Shown here piece by piece: positions 41,746 through 52,414 of a stretch of DNA of 64,000 nt. How positions within the stretch are numbered: position 1 is the first letter of the stretch; each line of letters opens with the position of its first letter. Below the pieces are notes generated by a model. It was not told where the DNA came from and made no database searches. It saw only the letters and a list, made by a program, of their open reading frames with translations. Both the position numbers and the translations under genes were made by a program. This DNA comes from DASXAI01 sp963728985 (GTDB lineage: Bacteria > Actinomycetota > Acidimicrobiia > Acidimicrobiales > Ilumatobacteraceae), in NCBI GenBank assembly GCA_963728985.1, contig CAVSME010000005.1, positions 62,001 through 126,000 of the forward strand. Direction: 5' to 3'.

Positions 41746-43051
41746 GCCAGAGCCCACCTGTCGCCATCCTCGGCGCCGGCATCGCCGGCCTCGTCGCCGC
41801 ACGCCAGCTGGCCCGCCACGGCGTGCCCGTCATCGTCTACGAGGGCGGACCCGTCATCGCCGGCATGGCCCGGACGGTCACCGACGCCGACGGATTCAGC
41901 TACGACGTCGGCGCCCACTTCATCACCAACCGGTTGGCCGCCGCACTGGGCATCGCCGGGCGGTGCCGCACCGTGCGCCACTACGGTGAGGTCGTACGGG
42001 TCGACGGCAAGGACCGCGCCTATCCGATGGGTCTGCTCACCGTGCCTCGCTACGTCGCCTCGGCGATGGGCGGCCGGCTGCGGCGCCACGGCGGCCCGCC
42101 GGCATCGGTGGCGGAGCGCTTCCGCTGGGAGTACGGCGCGGCGATGGCCGACGAGATCGCCATCCCCCTCGTGGAGGCGTGGTCGGGGGTCTCCGCCGAC
42201 GAGCTGGCGCCCAGCGTCGCCGACAAGATCCCCCAGAGCATCCCCGAGACGCTGCGCTTGCGCTTCGCCGCCCGGCACCTGCACCGAGCCGTCGCCATCG
42301 GCTACTGCGGATCGAAGCCCCAGTCGGCCAGCGTGTACCACGTGTACCCGCAGAAGGGCGTGTCCACGCTGTGCGAGGCGATCGCCGACGAGCTCGGCGA
42401 CATCGTGCAGCTGTCGACTCCGGTCGAGAAGGTCTACGTGGAGGACGGCGCCGCCGTCGGGGTGCGGGCCGGCGGCTTCGATCAGCCCGCCTCGGCGGTG
42501 ATCAGCACCGCCCCGATCAGCGTGCTCCCGAAGCTCATGGACGGCACCGATGCGCTCGAGCCGTACCGGGCCTTCAAGTTCCGCGGCCTCGTGCTGGTGA
42601 ACCTGAAGCTGAAGGGCCGGGGCCTCCTGCCCGACACGATGATGTGGTTCCCGCAGGGCGACTACGCCTTCTTCCGCCTGTGCGAGGCGCCGCTCTCGAT
42701 GCCATGGCTGGCGCCCGAGGGGTCGACCATGATCACCGCCGACATCGGCGCCGCCGTCGGTGACGAGCACTGGACGATGGCCGACGACGACCTCATCGCC
42801 CTGACCCTCGACCACTTCGCCCGGGTGTGCCCGGATGCCCACGCCCGCTGCATCGGCGGCACGGTCCTGCGCCAACCGCTCGGCTACCCGGTCTTCCACC
42901 GCTCTTACGAAGCCGATCGGCAGCGGCTGGAGCAGGGCACCGGCATCGCCGGCCTCCTCAGCATCGGTCGCAACGGCGAGTTCGACCACATCCTCATGGA
43001 GGACATCTACTGGCGCACGCTGGCCAAAGTGGAGGCCTGGCTCGCTGCTCC

Positions 43052-43057
43052 TACGAT
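43052..43057 (+). promoter_or_regulatory. -10 element of the acyl-CoA mutase gene
   Basis: TACGAT, 6 bases before the ATG at 43064, inside the 3' end of the preceding gene; supports this start and separate transcription. Confidence 0.5.
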
Positions 43058-43063
43058 AGGGCG

Positions 43064-44650
<1,587 letters not shown>

Positions 44651-44657
<7 letters not shown>

Positions 44658-46120
44658 GCTTCTGGCCGCAGCGTCGGGAACAGGATCACTTCCTTGATCG
44701 TCGGCACGCCGGTCAGGAGCATGACGAGGCGGTCGATGCCCATGCCGAGACCGCCGGTCGGCGGCATGCCGTACTCGAGGGCGCGCAGGTAGTCCTCGTC
44801 CACGCTGCCGGCCTCGGCGTCGCCCGCTTCCTTGGCTCGTTGCTCGGCCTCGAAGCGCTGGCGCTGGTCGATGGGGTCGTTGAGCTCGCTGTAGGCGTTG
44901 GCGAGCTCTCGGCGGGCGCCGACGAGCTCGAACCGCTCCACCAGATCGGGGTCGTGGCGATCGGTGCGAGCGAGGGGTGAGACCTCGCGCGGCTGGTTGG
45001 TGACGAACGTGGGCGCCACGAGCGTGGGCTCGACCAGCGCGTCGTAGAGCTCCATGCACAGCTGGCCCGGGCCCATGAACGGTTCGTACGCGACCTGGTG
45101 AGCGTCGCAGAGGGCGCGCAGCTCGGCGACCGACATCGAGGGATGCACGGGTTGGCCGACGGCCTCGGTCACCAGGTCGAGCAGCTTGGCCCGCCGCCAC
45201 GGCGTGGCCAGGTCGACCGTGATGTCGCCGATCTCTATGACCGTGGTGCCGAGCGCGTCGCGGGCCGCCTGGACGATGAGCTCCTCGGTGAGCGTCAGCA
45301 TGTCCGTGTAGTCGGCGAAGGCCTGGTACACCTCGAGCATCGTGAACTCGGGGTTGTACTTCGGCGCGATTCCCTCGTTGCGGAAGACCCGGCCGATCTC
45401 GAAGACCCGCTCCATGCCCCCGACGATGAGCCGCTTCAGGTGCAGCTCCAGCGCGATGCGCAGGTACAGATCCATGTCGAGGGCGTTGTGGTGGGTGACG
45501 AAGGGGCGGGCGTGGGCCCCGCCCGCCTCGACGTGCAGCACCGGGGTCTCGACCTCCACGAAGCCGCGTTCGGTGAGGCCGCGGCGGATCGACGCGATCA
45601 CGGCGTGGCGAACCTCGAAGGCCCGCCGGGCGTCCTCGTTCACGATGAGGTCGACGTAGCGCTGCCGGTAGCGCGTGTCGACGTCGGCGAGGCCCTTCCA
45701 CTTGTCCGGCAGCGGACGCAGGGCCTTGGCCAGCAGCTGGACGCGATCGACCTTCACCGACAGCTCGCCCTTGTTGGTCGTCATCACCACACCCTCGACG
45801 CCGACCCAGTCCCCGAGGTCGAGGTCGTTCACCGCCGCCATCACGTCGTCGCCCGCCACCTTCTGGGAGACGAACAGCTGGAGGCTCGACTCCCGGTCGC
45901 GGATGGTGGCGAACGTGAGCCGGCCCTGGCGCCGGATGAGGAGGACGCGACCGGCGATCCGTACCCGGTCGTCGGTCTCGACGCCGGGCTCGAGGTGGCC
46001 GTACCGCTCGCGGAGCTCGCCGAGCGTGTCGCTGCGGTCGAAGCGGTAGGGATAGGGCTCGATGCCGTCCTCCCGGAGGGCGTCGACCTTGGCCAGACGG
46101 CGCTCCTGTTCGGCATCCAT
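44651..46120 (-). CDS. lysS: Lysyl-tRNA synthetase, class II
   Basis: 489 aa. N-terminal OB-fold anticodon-binding domain (about 50-155, VRIAGRVLLIRRQGRLTFATIRD). Class II motif 2 (FEIGRVFRNEGIAPKYNPEFTMLE) and motif 3 (GLGMGIDRLVMLLTG) are complete, with the signature EYGMPPTGG before motif 3. Charges tRNA-Lys. TAGCGT on the minus strand (46130-46135) lies 9 bases before the ATG. Divergent from a peptidase gene. Confidence 0.96.
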
Positions 46121-46129
46121 GACCCGCGC

Positions 46130-46135
46130 ACGCTA
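46130..46135 (-). promoter_or_regulatory. -10 element of lysS
   Basis: TAGCGT on the minus strand, 9 bases before the ATG at 46120. Confidence 0.45.
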
Positions 46136-46146
46136 CCGGGGCTGCA

Positions 46147-46152
46147 TAGGGT
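46147..46152 (+). promoter_or_regulatory. -10 element of the M15 peptidase gene
   Basis: TAGGGT, 7 bases before the ATG at 46160; decides that start over an in-frame GTG at 46151. Confidence 0.5.
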
Positions 46153-46159
46153 GACATCG

Positions 46160-47377
46160 ATGATTCAGGCGGTGATCATGGTGCTGCTGACGCTCATGGG
46201 CGCGGTATCCGGGACGGAACGGGCGGTGGTGGATCCGAAGCTGGCGCCCGATGTGGTGTCCGTGTACACGGCCCGCCAGCTGGACGACGCCATCGCCGAT
46301 CGGGCCATCACCGCCTCCCAGCTCGCCGGTGGCGCCGGCATGGAACTGAACGGCGGCGTGCTCGGACTGCTGGCGGTGCGCCGGGGCGGCCAGGCCGTGC
46401 AGCTGCCGCCGGCGGGCTACCGGTGGCCCTTGTCGACTGTGGTGATGCCGCCCGAGGTGGTGGGCCGGATCACGAGCCGGGAGCTGGCTCGGGTCATCGC
46501 GTCGGGTCAGGTGGTCATGACGCAGACGACGGCGACGCTCCACGGTGTCCAGGCCGGTGACGTGCTCACCGTGCTCGGATGGGACGGCGCCAACCACGAC
46601 CTCGCCGTGGGCCTGGTGGCGCCGGACGATGTCGTGGGTGGGTCGGAGCTCATGATCTCGCCCGCTGTCGCCGGTGGCGTCGGGCTCGTGCGACCGTCGT
46701 CGGTGCTGCTGTGGGGCTTCCGCTCGCGGGCCGAGATGGACCAGCAGCTGGCCGCCAACGGGCTCGTGGCCACGACGATCCGCATCCGGCGGTCATGGGA
46801 TCCGCCCGACCCTGACGGCCTGCTGAGCTACCCGCAGATCAAGGCCAAGTTCGGTGAGTTCGCCTACAGCGACACCGCGCAGGAGCCGGGGTGGGCGGCG
46901 GCCCACCTCACGCGCGTGGCCCTGCCCCTCGGGATCAGGGCGACGTGCAACAACGTCGCCATCCCCGCCTTGCAGGGGGCGCTGTCCGAGGTGGCGGCGG
47001 CCGGTCTCGCCGGTGCCATCGACGTCGGCAACACGAACACCTATGGCGGTTGCTACGGCGGGCTCGGCGAGGTGTCGCCGCTCGGGAGCACCACCGGTGG
47101 GTTCCTGTCCAAGCACTCGTGGGGCGTGGCCATCGACATGAACACGGTGCAGAACCCCGAGGGGGCGCCGCCCACCATGAACTGCGACGTGGTGCGCATC
47201 TTCCGCAAGTGGGGGTTCGCGTGGGGTGGCAACTTCATCCAGGGCGACGGCATGCACTTCGAGTACGTGGGGGAGCGGCGTGACCAGTGGCCGTACCCGT
47301 CGCGCTACTGCCCGAACATCGCCACGGCGACGCCGAGCGGCCAGGCACTGACCTACTCGCTGGGAGACGGCCACTAG
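46160..47377 (+). CDS. Secreted M15-type D-Ala-D-Ala carboxypeptidase-like protein
   Basis: 405 aa. N-terminal hydrophobic signal or anchor (AVIMVLLTLMGAVSG). The C-terminal about 170 residues form a VanY/M15-like zinc peptidase domain with His319 and Asp326 in KHSWGVAIDMN and His366 in GDGMHFEY, matching the HxxxxxxD and HxE/HFE zinc and catalytic pattern. The middle region (about 30-215) is unassigned. It would trim peptidoglycan stem peptides outside the membrane. Confidence 0.85.
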   Translation: MIQAVIMVLLTLMGAVSGTERAVVDPKLAPDVVSVYTARQLDDAIADRAITASQLAGGAGMELNGGVLGLLAVRRGGQAVQLPPAGYRWPLSTVVMPPEVVGRITSRELARVIASGQVVMTQTTATLHGVQAGDVLTVLGWDGANHDLAVGLVAPDDVVGGSELMISPAVAGGVGLVRPSSVLLWGFRSRAEMDQQLAANGLVATTIRIRRSWDPPDPDGLLSYPQIKAKFGEFAYSDTAQEPGWAAAHLTRVALPLGIRATCNNVAIPALQGALSEVAAAGLAGAIDVGNTNTYGGCYGGLGEVSPLGSTTGGFLSKHSWGVAIDMNTVQNPEGAPPTMNCDVVRIFRKWGFAWGGNFIQGDGMHFEYVGERRDQWPYPSRYCPNIATATPSGQALTYSLGDGH

Positions 47378-47380
47378 CCT
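47375..47380 (+). promoter_or_regulatory. -10 element of the LpdA-type gene
   Basis: TAGCCT overlapping the upstream stop codon, 7 bases before the GTG at 47388. Confidence 0.5.
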
Positions 47381-47387
47381 GGATGGC

Positions 47388-48749
47388 GTGCCACTCCGCT
47401 TCGTCATCATCGGAGGCGGCCCCGCCGGTAACACCGCAGCCACGTGGGCGGCCCGCCTCGGCGCCGACGTCACCATGATCGAGCGCGACATCGTCGGTGG
47501 CGCCGCTCACCTCTGGGACTGCATCCCGTCGAAGACGATGATCGCCACGGGCGGGGCGATGAGCTTCACCCGCCGGATCGAAGGGATGGGGCTCGATCGG
47601 GTCCAGGCCGAGATCGACATGAGCTCGCTCAAGGACCGCGTCGAGGGGATCGTCACCAAGCTCAACTCCTCGATCGGGCAGCTGCTGCAGAGCCAGCGGG
47701 TGCGCATGATCCGGGGCACCGCCCGCCTCGACGGGCCGCATCGGGTCGTGGTGGAGACGTCCACGGGCGAGGAGGAGCTGGCCGCCGATGCCGTGCTCGT
47801 GGCCACCGGCTCGCGACCCCGCATCCCGGTCTGGTGCGCGCCCGACGGCGAGCGCATCCTCACGACGCGCCAGTGCTACCCGCCGCCGCTGCTGCCCGAG
47901 CATCTGGTCGTCATCGGCTCGGGCGTGACCGGCGTGGAGTTCGTGCACATGTTCTCGACGCTCGGCTCGAAGGTGTCCCTGCTGGTGAGCCGCCAGCAGG
48001 TGCTGCCGAGCAAGGACGCCGAGGTGGCGGCGGCGCTCGAGGAGGACTTCCTCCGTCGCGGCGTGTCGCTGCTGAAGGGCGCCCGGGCGATCGCCATCGA
48101 ACGCTCCGACAGCGAGGTGCGGGTCCAATGCGAGGACGGTCGGGTCGTGGTGGGTTCGCACGCGCTGCTGGCCATTGGCTCGGTGCCCAACACCGAGGAT
48201 CTCGGCCTGGAGGCGGCGGGCGTGGAGCTCGACGGTGGGGGCTACATCCCGATCAACCACCACTGCCAGTCGAACGTGATGCACGTCTACGCCGCCGGTG
48301 ACGTCTCCGGGAAGCTGCCGCTGTCGTCGGTGGCGGCCATGCAGGGGCGCAAGGTGGCTGAGCACGTGATGGGGCTGCACACGCTCGAGCATCGGCACCT
48401 CGACTACGACAAGGCGGCGTCGGCGATCTTCACCGAGCCCGAGATCGCCGATGTCGGCCTGGCCGAGGCTGAGGCGTTCGCCATGGGTCGGAAGATCCGG
48501 GTCACCAAGGTGCCGTTCTCGGCGGCGCCCAAGGCGCTGATCAACAACGATCCCCGCGGGTTCGTGAAGATCATCTCGGACCCGGCCACCGGCGTGGTCC
48601 TCGGCGGCTCCATCGTCGGCCGCCACGCCGCCGAGCTGATCTCGGTCATCGCCCTCGCCGTGACCGCCCACCTCAAGGTCACCGACATCGTCGAGAGCCT
48701 GCTGGTGCACCCGTCACTGGCCGAGGCCCTAGCCGACGCCGCCGAGTAG
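47388..48749 (+). CDS. LpdA-type NAD(P)H-quinone oxidoreductase lacking the redox disulfide
   Basis: 453 aa, GTG start. Pyridine nucleotide-disulfide reductase fold: FAD motif FVIIGGGPAGNTAATWAARLG, NAD(P) motif VVIGSGVTGVEFVHMFST, second FAD motif VYAAGDVSG and C-terminal dimerisation domain. The usual CxxxxC is GGAAHLWDCIPSK, so the first Cys is missing. This resembles Mycobacterium tuberculosis LpdA (Rv3303c), a flavoprotein that reduces quinones instead of lipoamide. It should not be confused with the true E3 at 13845-15245. Confidence 0.88.
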   Translation: MPLRFVIIGGGPAGNTAATWAARLGADVTMIERDIVGGAAHLWDCIPSKTMIATGGAMSFTRRIEGMGLDRVQAEIDMSSLKDRVEGIVTKLNSSIGQLLQSQRVRMIRGTARLDGPHRVVVETSTGEEELAADAVLVATGSRPRIPVWCAPDGERILTTRQCYPPPLLPEHLVVIGSGVTGVEFVHMFSTLGSKVSLLVSRQQVLPSKDAEVAAALEEDFLRRGVSLLKGARAIAIERSDSEVRVQCEDGRVVVGSHALLAIGSVPNTEDLGLEAAGVELDGGGYIPINHHCQSNVMHVYAAGDVSGKLPLSSVAAMQGRKVAEHVMGLHTLEHRHLDYDKAASAIFTEPEIADVGLAEAEAFAMGRKIRVTKVPFSAAPKALINNDPRGFVKIISDPATGVVLGGSIVGRHAAELISVIALAVTAHLKVTDIVESLLVHPSLAEALADAAE

Positions 48750-48835
48750 AGCCTCGCGCCGCAAGGTGGTCGGCGGGCCAGGCGCCCGCTGCGCACGAGG
48801 CAGCAGCGGCGTCGAAGTGGCCCCGCCAGCCGGCC

Positions 48836-48905
48836 AGCCCCACCGCCCCGCCCCCACGGCCCCCGCCCCCACCGCCCCCGCCCCCGCCCCCGCCGCCCGA
48901 GCCCC
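48836..48905. repeat. C-rich low-complexity tract
   Basis: Reiterated CCCCCG and CCCCCA runs over about 70 bases on the plus strand, meaning G-runs on the minus strand. Possible i-motif/G-quadruplex. Confidence 0.8.
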
Positions 48906-48931
48906 GGCACCCACCCTTCACTCTGACGTCC

Positions 48932-48969
48932 CATGCGGCACCGAATCGGTACCGATTCGGTGCCGCATG
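48932..48969. repeat. Perfect 38-bp palindrome (dispersed repeat, copy 2)
   Basis: Contains the same 34-base perfect palindrome as 20942-20975 (arm TGCGGCACCGAATCGGT plus reverse complement), extended by two more paired bases on each side (CA...TG). It lies 182 bases after the LpdA-type gene, between C-rich and G-rich tracts. Exact identity 28 kb apart, in non-coding sequence, implies a maintained or recently dispersed element. Confidence 0.92.
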
Positions 48970-49257
48970 CGATGCGAAGCGGAGAGGGTTGGCCGGGGCG
49001 GGGTAGGCCGGGGACAGGGTCGGCGGGGGGAGGGATGGCGGCGTCGCGGTTGCTCGGTCGTTGGTTGGTGCTTCGGCTCGATCGGACTTGGTGCACGGGC
49101 GGCCGGCCGCACTCGGCTGGGACGGCGGCGGTTCGGGCGGTGGCCCGGACCGGATGTCGCTGATCTCCGTCACACCCGTCTGCCACCATGACCCCGGGCT
49201 TGGCGCCGCCCCCCAAATCTCGGCACCCGACCAGGACGCGAGGATCGGAGGGGTGCC

Positions 49258-49860
49258 ATGGCCCATGCCCGGCCTGACGGATCGCTGCCGCCGTCGCCGC
49301 GTTGGCTGCGCGACGACCCGTATGGCCAAATCCGCATCCACGCTCGGGTCGGTCCGCTCGAGCGGCGCATGCTCGACGACCGTCGCCAGGCGCTGGTCGA
49401 GGTGCTCGACGGTCTCGACGCCGAGTTGACCGAGTGGCGGGCGCGTCGCCGCGAGGCGGTGATCGAGGCGCTCGCCATCCACGAGCGGTTGTGGCCCCGG
49501 CTGGCGAACCGGCGCCCGGCTCGTCCGCCGGCACCCGACGGGTGGCCTCTGCCTCCCGAGCGGGCCGATGCCCGCACGTTGCGGGGGACGGTGTTGCGCC
49601 GGTGGTGCCTCGCCGTCCTGCGGCGCCACGGCGAGTGCTCATTGCGAGAGCTGCGGGCCCTCCTGCCGCTCTACGGGTTCTCCGTCGACGCGGAGAACGT
49701 CCCCAAAGCGCTGTCGGATGCGCTGCGGCTCGAGGTCGCGCAGGGCCGGGCGATCCGCGTCAGTCGCGGGGTCTACGCGCCGCGGGCGACGGGGCCACGC
49801 CGACCCCTCGATCCCGTGCTCGACGAAGCGCCGAGCGATTGGTATCCCGCCTACGCCTCA
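49258..49860 (+). CDS. Hypothetical winged-helix-like protein (end uncertain)
   Basis: ATG at 49258 with Shine-Dalgarno GGAGGGG (49247-49253). The first about 200 codons show strong G/C third-base preference. A basic helical N-half (LVEVLDGLDAELTEWRARRREAV) is followed by a probable winged helix: LRRWCLAVLRRHGECSLRELRALL, then ALSDALRLEVAQGRAIRVSRGVYAP. No in-frame stop occurs before 51936, but everything after about 49860 is antisense to the carboxylase gene, so the natural stop has probably been lost or the frame altered. Function unknown; a DNA-binding role is a guess. Confidence 0.55.
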
Positions 49861-51645
49861 GCCAATGACGACGACGACGTCGCCGGAGCCCACGGTGTCG
49901 CCGGGGGAGACCTTGATCTCCTTGACGGTGCCGGCCCGCTCGGCGGTGATCTGGTTCTCCATCTTCATCGCCTCGAGGATGACGACAGGCTGGCCGGCCT
50001 GGACCTCGGTGCCGACCTCGACGAGCACCTTGACGATCGTGCCCTGCATGGGCACGGCGACGTCACCGCTGCCGGACCCGCCGCCAGCGCCGCCGGCGCT
50101 CGCCGACCGGGCCGGCTTGCGCGCTGCCGCCGGGCCGCCGGCGGCGCCGGCCACGACCGCAACGGCGGGCGCCTCGGGCACCCACATCTTCACGGCGAAG
50201 CGCCGCCCGTTCACCTCCACGGTGGTCGACCGCTCGACGAGCGGAGCGGCTTCGGCGTCCCCCTCCGTCGGGGCCTCGGGCTTGGCCGGCGCGGCCACGC
50301 CCGACAGGTCGAGCACCTCCTCCACCCACTTCGTCGAGTGCTTGGCCGTCACGAAGTCGTCGTGGCGGAGGATGGCCAGGTCGGCCGGGATGGTCGTGGC
50401 CACGCCCTCGATCTGGAACTCCTCGAGGGCACGGATGGCGCGGCGGATGGCGGTGGGCCGGTCGGCGCCCCACAGGATGAGCTTGCCGACGAGGTTGTCG
50501 TAGTACTGGCTGATCTCGTCGCCGGTCTCGTAGCCACCGTCGAACCGGGTCCCGAACCCGTCGGCGGGCACCAGCTTGGTGATCTTGCCGGGCGACGGCA
50601 GGAAGCGCCCGCCGGCGGGGTTCTCGGCGTTGATGCGGATCTCCACGGCATGACCGCGGCGCTCGATGTCGCCCTGGGCGAACGACAGGTGCTCACCCGA
50701 CGCCACCCGGATCTGCTCGGCCACCAGATCGATGCCGGTGATCATCTCGGTCACCGGGTGCTCGACCTGCAGCCGGGTGTTCATCTCGAGGAAGTAGAAC
50801 TCGCCCTCCTGGTAGAGGAACTCGACGGTGCCGGCGTTGTAGTAGCCGACCGCGGCGGCCACCTTGACCGACGCGTCGCCCATGGCCTGGCGGGCCGAAT
50901 CGGGGAAGTCGGGCGCCGGGCTCTCCTCGATCAGCTTCTGGTGTCGGCGCTGGGCCGAGCAGTCGCGCTCACCGACCCACACGAGGTTGCCGTGCTGGTC
51001 ACCGATGATCTGCATCTCGACGTGCCGGGGCCACGTCAGGTAGCGCTCCATGTAGATCTCGTCGCGCCCGAAGTACGCCTTCGCCTCGCGCTGGGCCGAC
51101 TCGATCGCGCTCTCCACGCCGCCGGCGTCGCGCACCACCTTCATGCCGCGGCCGCCGCCGCCGTAGGCGGCCTTGATGGCCACTGGATAGCCGTGCTCCT
51201 CGCCGAAGGCCCGCACCTCGTCAGGCGAGGTGATGGGCGACGTCGTGCCCGGCACCCCGCGCACGCCGGCCCGCTCGGCGGCGATGCGCGAGCTGATCTT
51301 GTCGCCCATCGTCTCGATGGCCTCGGGGGGCGGCCCGATGAAGGCGACGCCCATGGCCGTCACCGCCCGCGAGAACTCGGTGTTCTCGGAGTAGAAGCCG
51401 TAGCCCGGGTGGACACCGTCGGCCCCGCTGCGGCGGATGGCATCGAGGATGGCCTCGGTGTTCAGGTAGCTCTCGGCAGCGGTCTGACCGCCCAGGGCAA
51501 AGGCCTCGTCCGCCAGGCGGACGTGGAGGGCGTTGCGGTCGAGCTCGGAGTACACGGCGACGGTGGCGATGCCGAGCTCTCGGCACGCTCGGATGACGCG
51601 GACAGCGATCTCGGCCCGGTTGGCGATCAGGATCTTCTGGAGCAT
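49858..51645 (-). CDS. Biotin-dependent acyl-CoA carboxylase alpha subunit (biotin carboxylase + BCCP)
   Basis: 595 aa. Biotin carboxylase domain (about 1-445): KILIANRAEIAVRVIRACRELG, ATP-grasp loop YGGGGRGMKVV, ERDCSAQRRHQKLIEESPAP, and catalytic EMNTRLQVEHPVTE. After an Ala/Pro/Gly linker, the biotinyl domain (about 525-595) carries EAMKMEN with the biotin Lys. This resembles AccA3-type subunits shared by acetyl- and propionyl-CoA carboxylases. A beta subunit is not in the window. The start is 20 bases from the divergent biotin ligase start. Confidence 0.94.
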   Translation of the reverse strand: MLQKILIANRAEIAVRVIRACRELGIATVAVYSELDRNALHVRLADEAFALGGQTAAESYLNTEAILDAIRRSGADGVHPGYGFYSENTEFSRAVTAMGVAFIGPPPEAIETMGDKISSRIAAERAGVRGVPGTTSPITSPDEVRAFGEEHGYPVAIKAAYGGGGRGMKVVRDAGGVESAIESAQREAKAYFGRDEIYMERYLTWPRHVEMQIIGDQHGNLVWVGERDCSAQRRHQKLIEESPAPDFPDSARQAMGDASVKVAAAVGYYNAGTVEFLYQEGEFYFLEMNTRLQVEHPVTEMITGIDLVAEQIRVASGEHLSFAQGDIERRGHAVEIRINAENPAGGRFLPSPGKITKLVPADGFGTRFDGGYETGDEISQYYDNLVGKLILWGADRPTAIRRAIRALEEFQIEGVATTIPADLAILRHDDFVTAKHSTKWVEEVLDLSGVAAPAKPEAPTEGDAEAAPLVERSTTVEVNGRRFAVKMWVPEAPAVAVVAGAAGGPAAARKPARSASAGGAGGGSGSGDVAVPMQGTIVKVLVEVGTEVQAGQPVVILEAMKMENQITAERAGTVKEIKVSPGDTVGSGDVVVVIG

Positions 51646-51653
51646 TGGGAACC

Positions 51654-51659
51654 TATGTT
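51654..51659 (+). promoter_or_regulatory. -10 element of birA (overlapping divergent promoter)
   Basis: TATGTT, 6 bases before the GTG at 51666. On the minus strand TAGGTT (51650-51655) lies 4 bases before the carboxylase ATG, so the two divergent -10 regions overlap and transcription would be mutually exclusive or co-regulated. Confidence 0.45.
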
Positions 51660-51665
51660 GGTGCC

Positions 51666-52412
51666 GTGGACCAGGACTTCGCCACTAACCCGCCCGGTTG
51701 GCGGGTCGAATTCGTCGCTGAGACCGGCTCGACCAACGACGATCTGGTCGCCGCCGCCCGCGATGGAGCGCCCTCGGGCACCGTGCTGGTCACCGATCAT
51801 CAGACGGCGGGGCGGGGCCGGCTCGGGCGCAAATGGGACGCGCCGCCCGGGGCGTCACTGCTGGTCTCCGTGCTCGTGCGCCCCTCGGCCGCCGCCGCCC
51901 TCCGCCTCCAGAGCGCCACCCAAGCGGTCGGACTGAGCGCTCAGGCCGCCTGTGTCGACGTCGCCGGGTTCCGCCCCGACATCAAGTGGCCGAACGACCT
52001 CTTGGTTGGTTCGCGCAAGCTGGCCGGCGTGCTGTCGGAAGCGTTGGCCGGTGCCGTGGTGATGGGTATGGGCCTGAACGTGGCGTGGCCGCCGGAGCCC
52101 ACGGAGCTGGCCATCTCGGCGTCGAGCGCCGCCGGCCGGCCCATCGGGCGCGACGACGTGCTGGCCAGCTACCTCGAGCACCTCGGCGTCCGGCTCGTGC
52201 AGTGGGAGCAGGAACCGGACGCGCTCCACGCCGACTACCGGGCGGCGCTGGCCACCCTCGGCCTCGCGGTGCGGGTCGAACTGGCCTCGGGGACGATCGA
52301 AGGCATCGCCGTCGACGTCGCTCCCGACGGGCAACTGGTGGTGGTGAGCGGCGAGCAGCAGTACCTCGTGAGTGCCGCTGACGTCGTGCACCTGCGCAGT
52401 AACGTGACCTGA
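51666..52412 (+). CDS. birA: Biotin-[acetyl-CoA-carboxylase] ligase
   Basis: 248 aa from GTG 51666, chosen because TATGTT lies 6 bases upstream. Core ligase motifs: ETGSTNDDLVAAA, the biotinyl-5'-AMP loop TAGRGRLGRKW, and KWPNDLLVGSRKLAGVLSEA. The C-terminal SH3-like domain is present; the N-terminal helix-turn-helix of group II BirA is absent, so it cannot repress biotin genes. It attaches biotin to the BCCP lysine of the carboxylase encoded divergently beside it. Confidence 0.94.
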   Translation: MDQDFATNPPGWRVEFVAETGSTNDDLVAAARDGAPSGTVLVTDHQTAGRGRLGRKWDAPPGASLLVSVLVRPSAAAALRLQSATQAVGLSAQAACVDVAGFRPDIKWPNDLLVGSRKLAGVLSEALAGAVVMGMGLNVAWPPEPTELAISASSAAGRPIGRDDVLASYLEHLGVRLVQWEQEPDALHADYRAALATLGLAVRVELASGTIEGIAVDVAPDGQLVVVSGEQQYLVSAADVVHLRSNVT

Positions 52413-52414
52413 CC

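Larger units (their letters stand above)
48750..49257. other. 508-base gene-free region with C-rich tract, palindrome and G-rich tract
   Basis: Contents in order: a low-complexity C-run tract on the plus strand (48836-48905); the perfect palindrome (48932-48969); a G-run tract (about 48987-49036) with several GGG/GGGG runs capable of G-quadruplex folding; then unremarkable sequence and a Shine-Dalgarno (49247-49253) for the next gene. Frames crossing it have proline- and arginine-rich translations without homology features, so I see no gene. Confidence 0.75.

Noticed and set aside
50063..51936. Protein-coding continuation of the 49258 frame across the carboxylase gene
   Set aside because: Translation is His/Asp/Gly-rich antisense shadow of a well-conserved biotin carboxylase; no independent evidence of coding.
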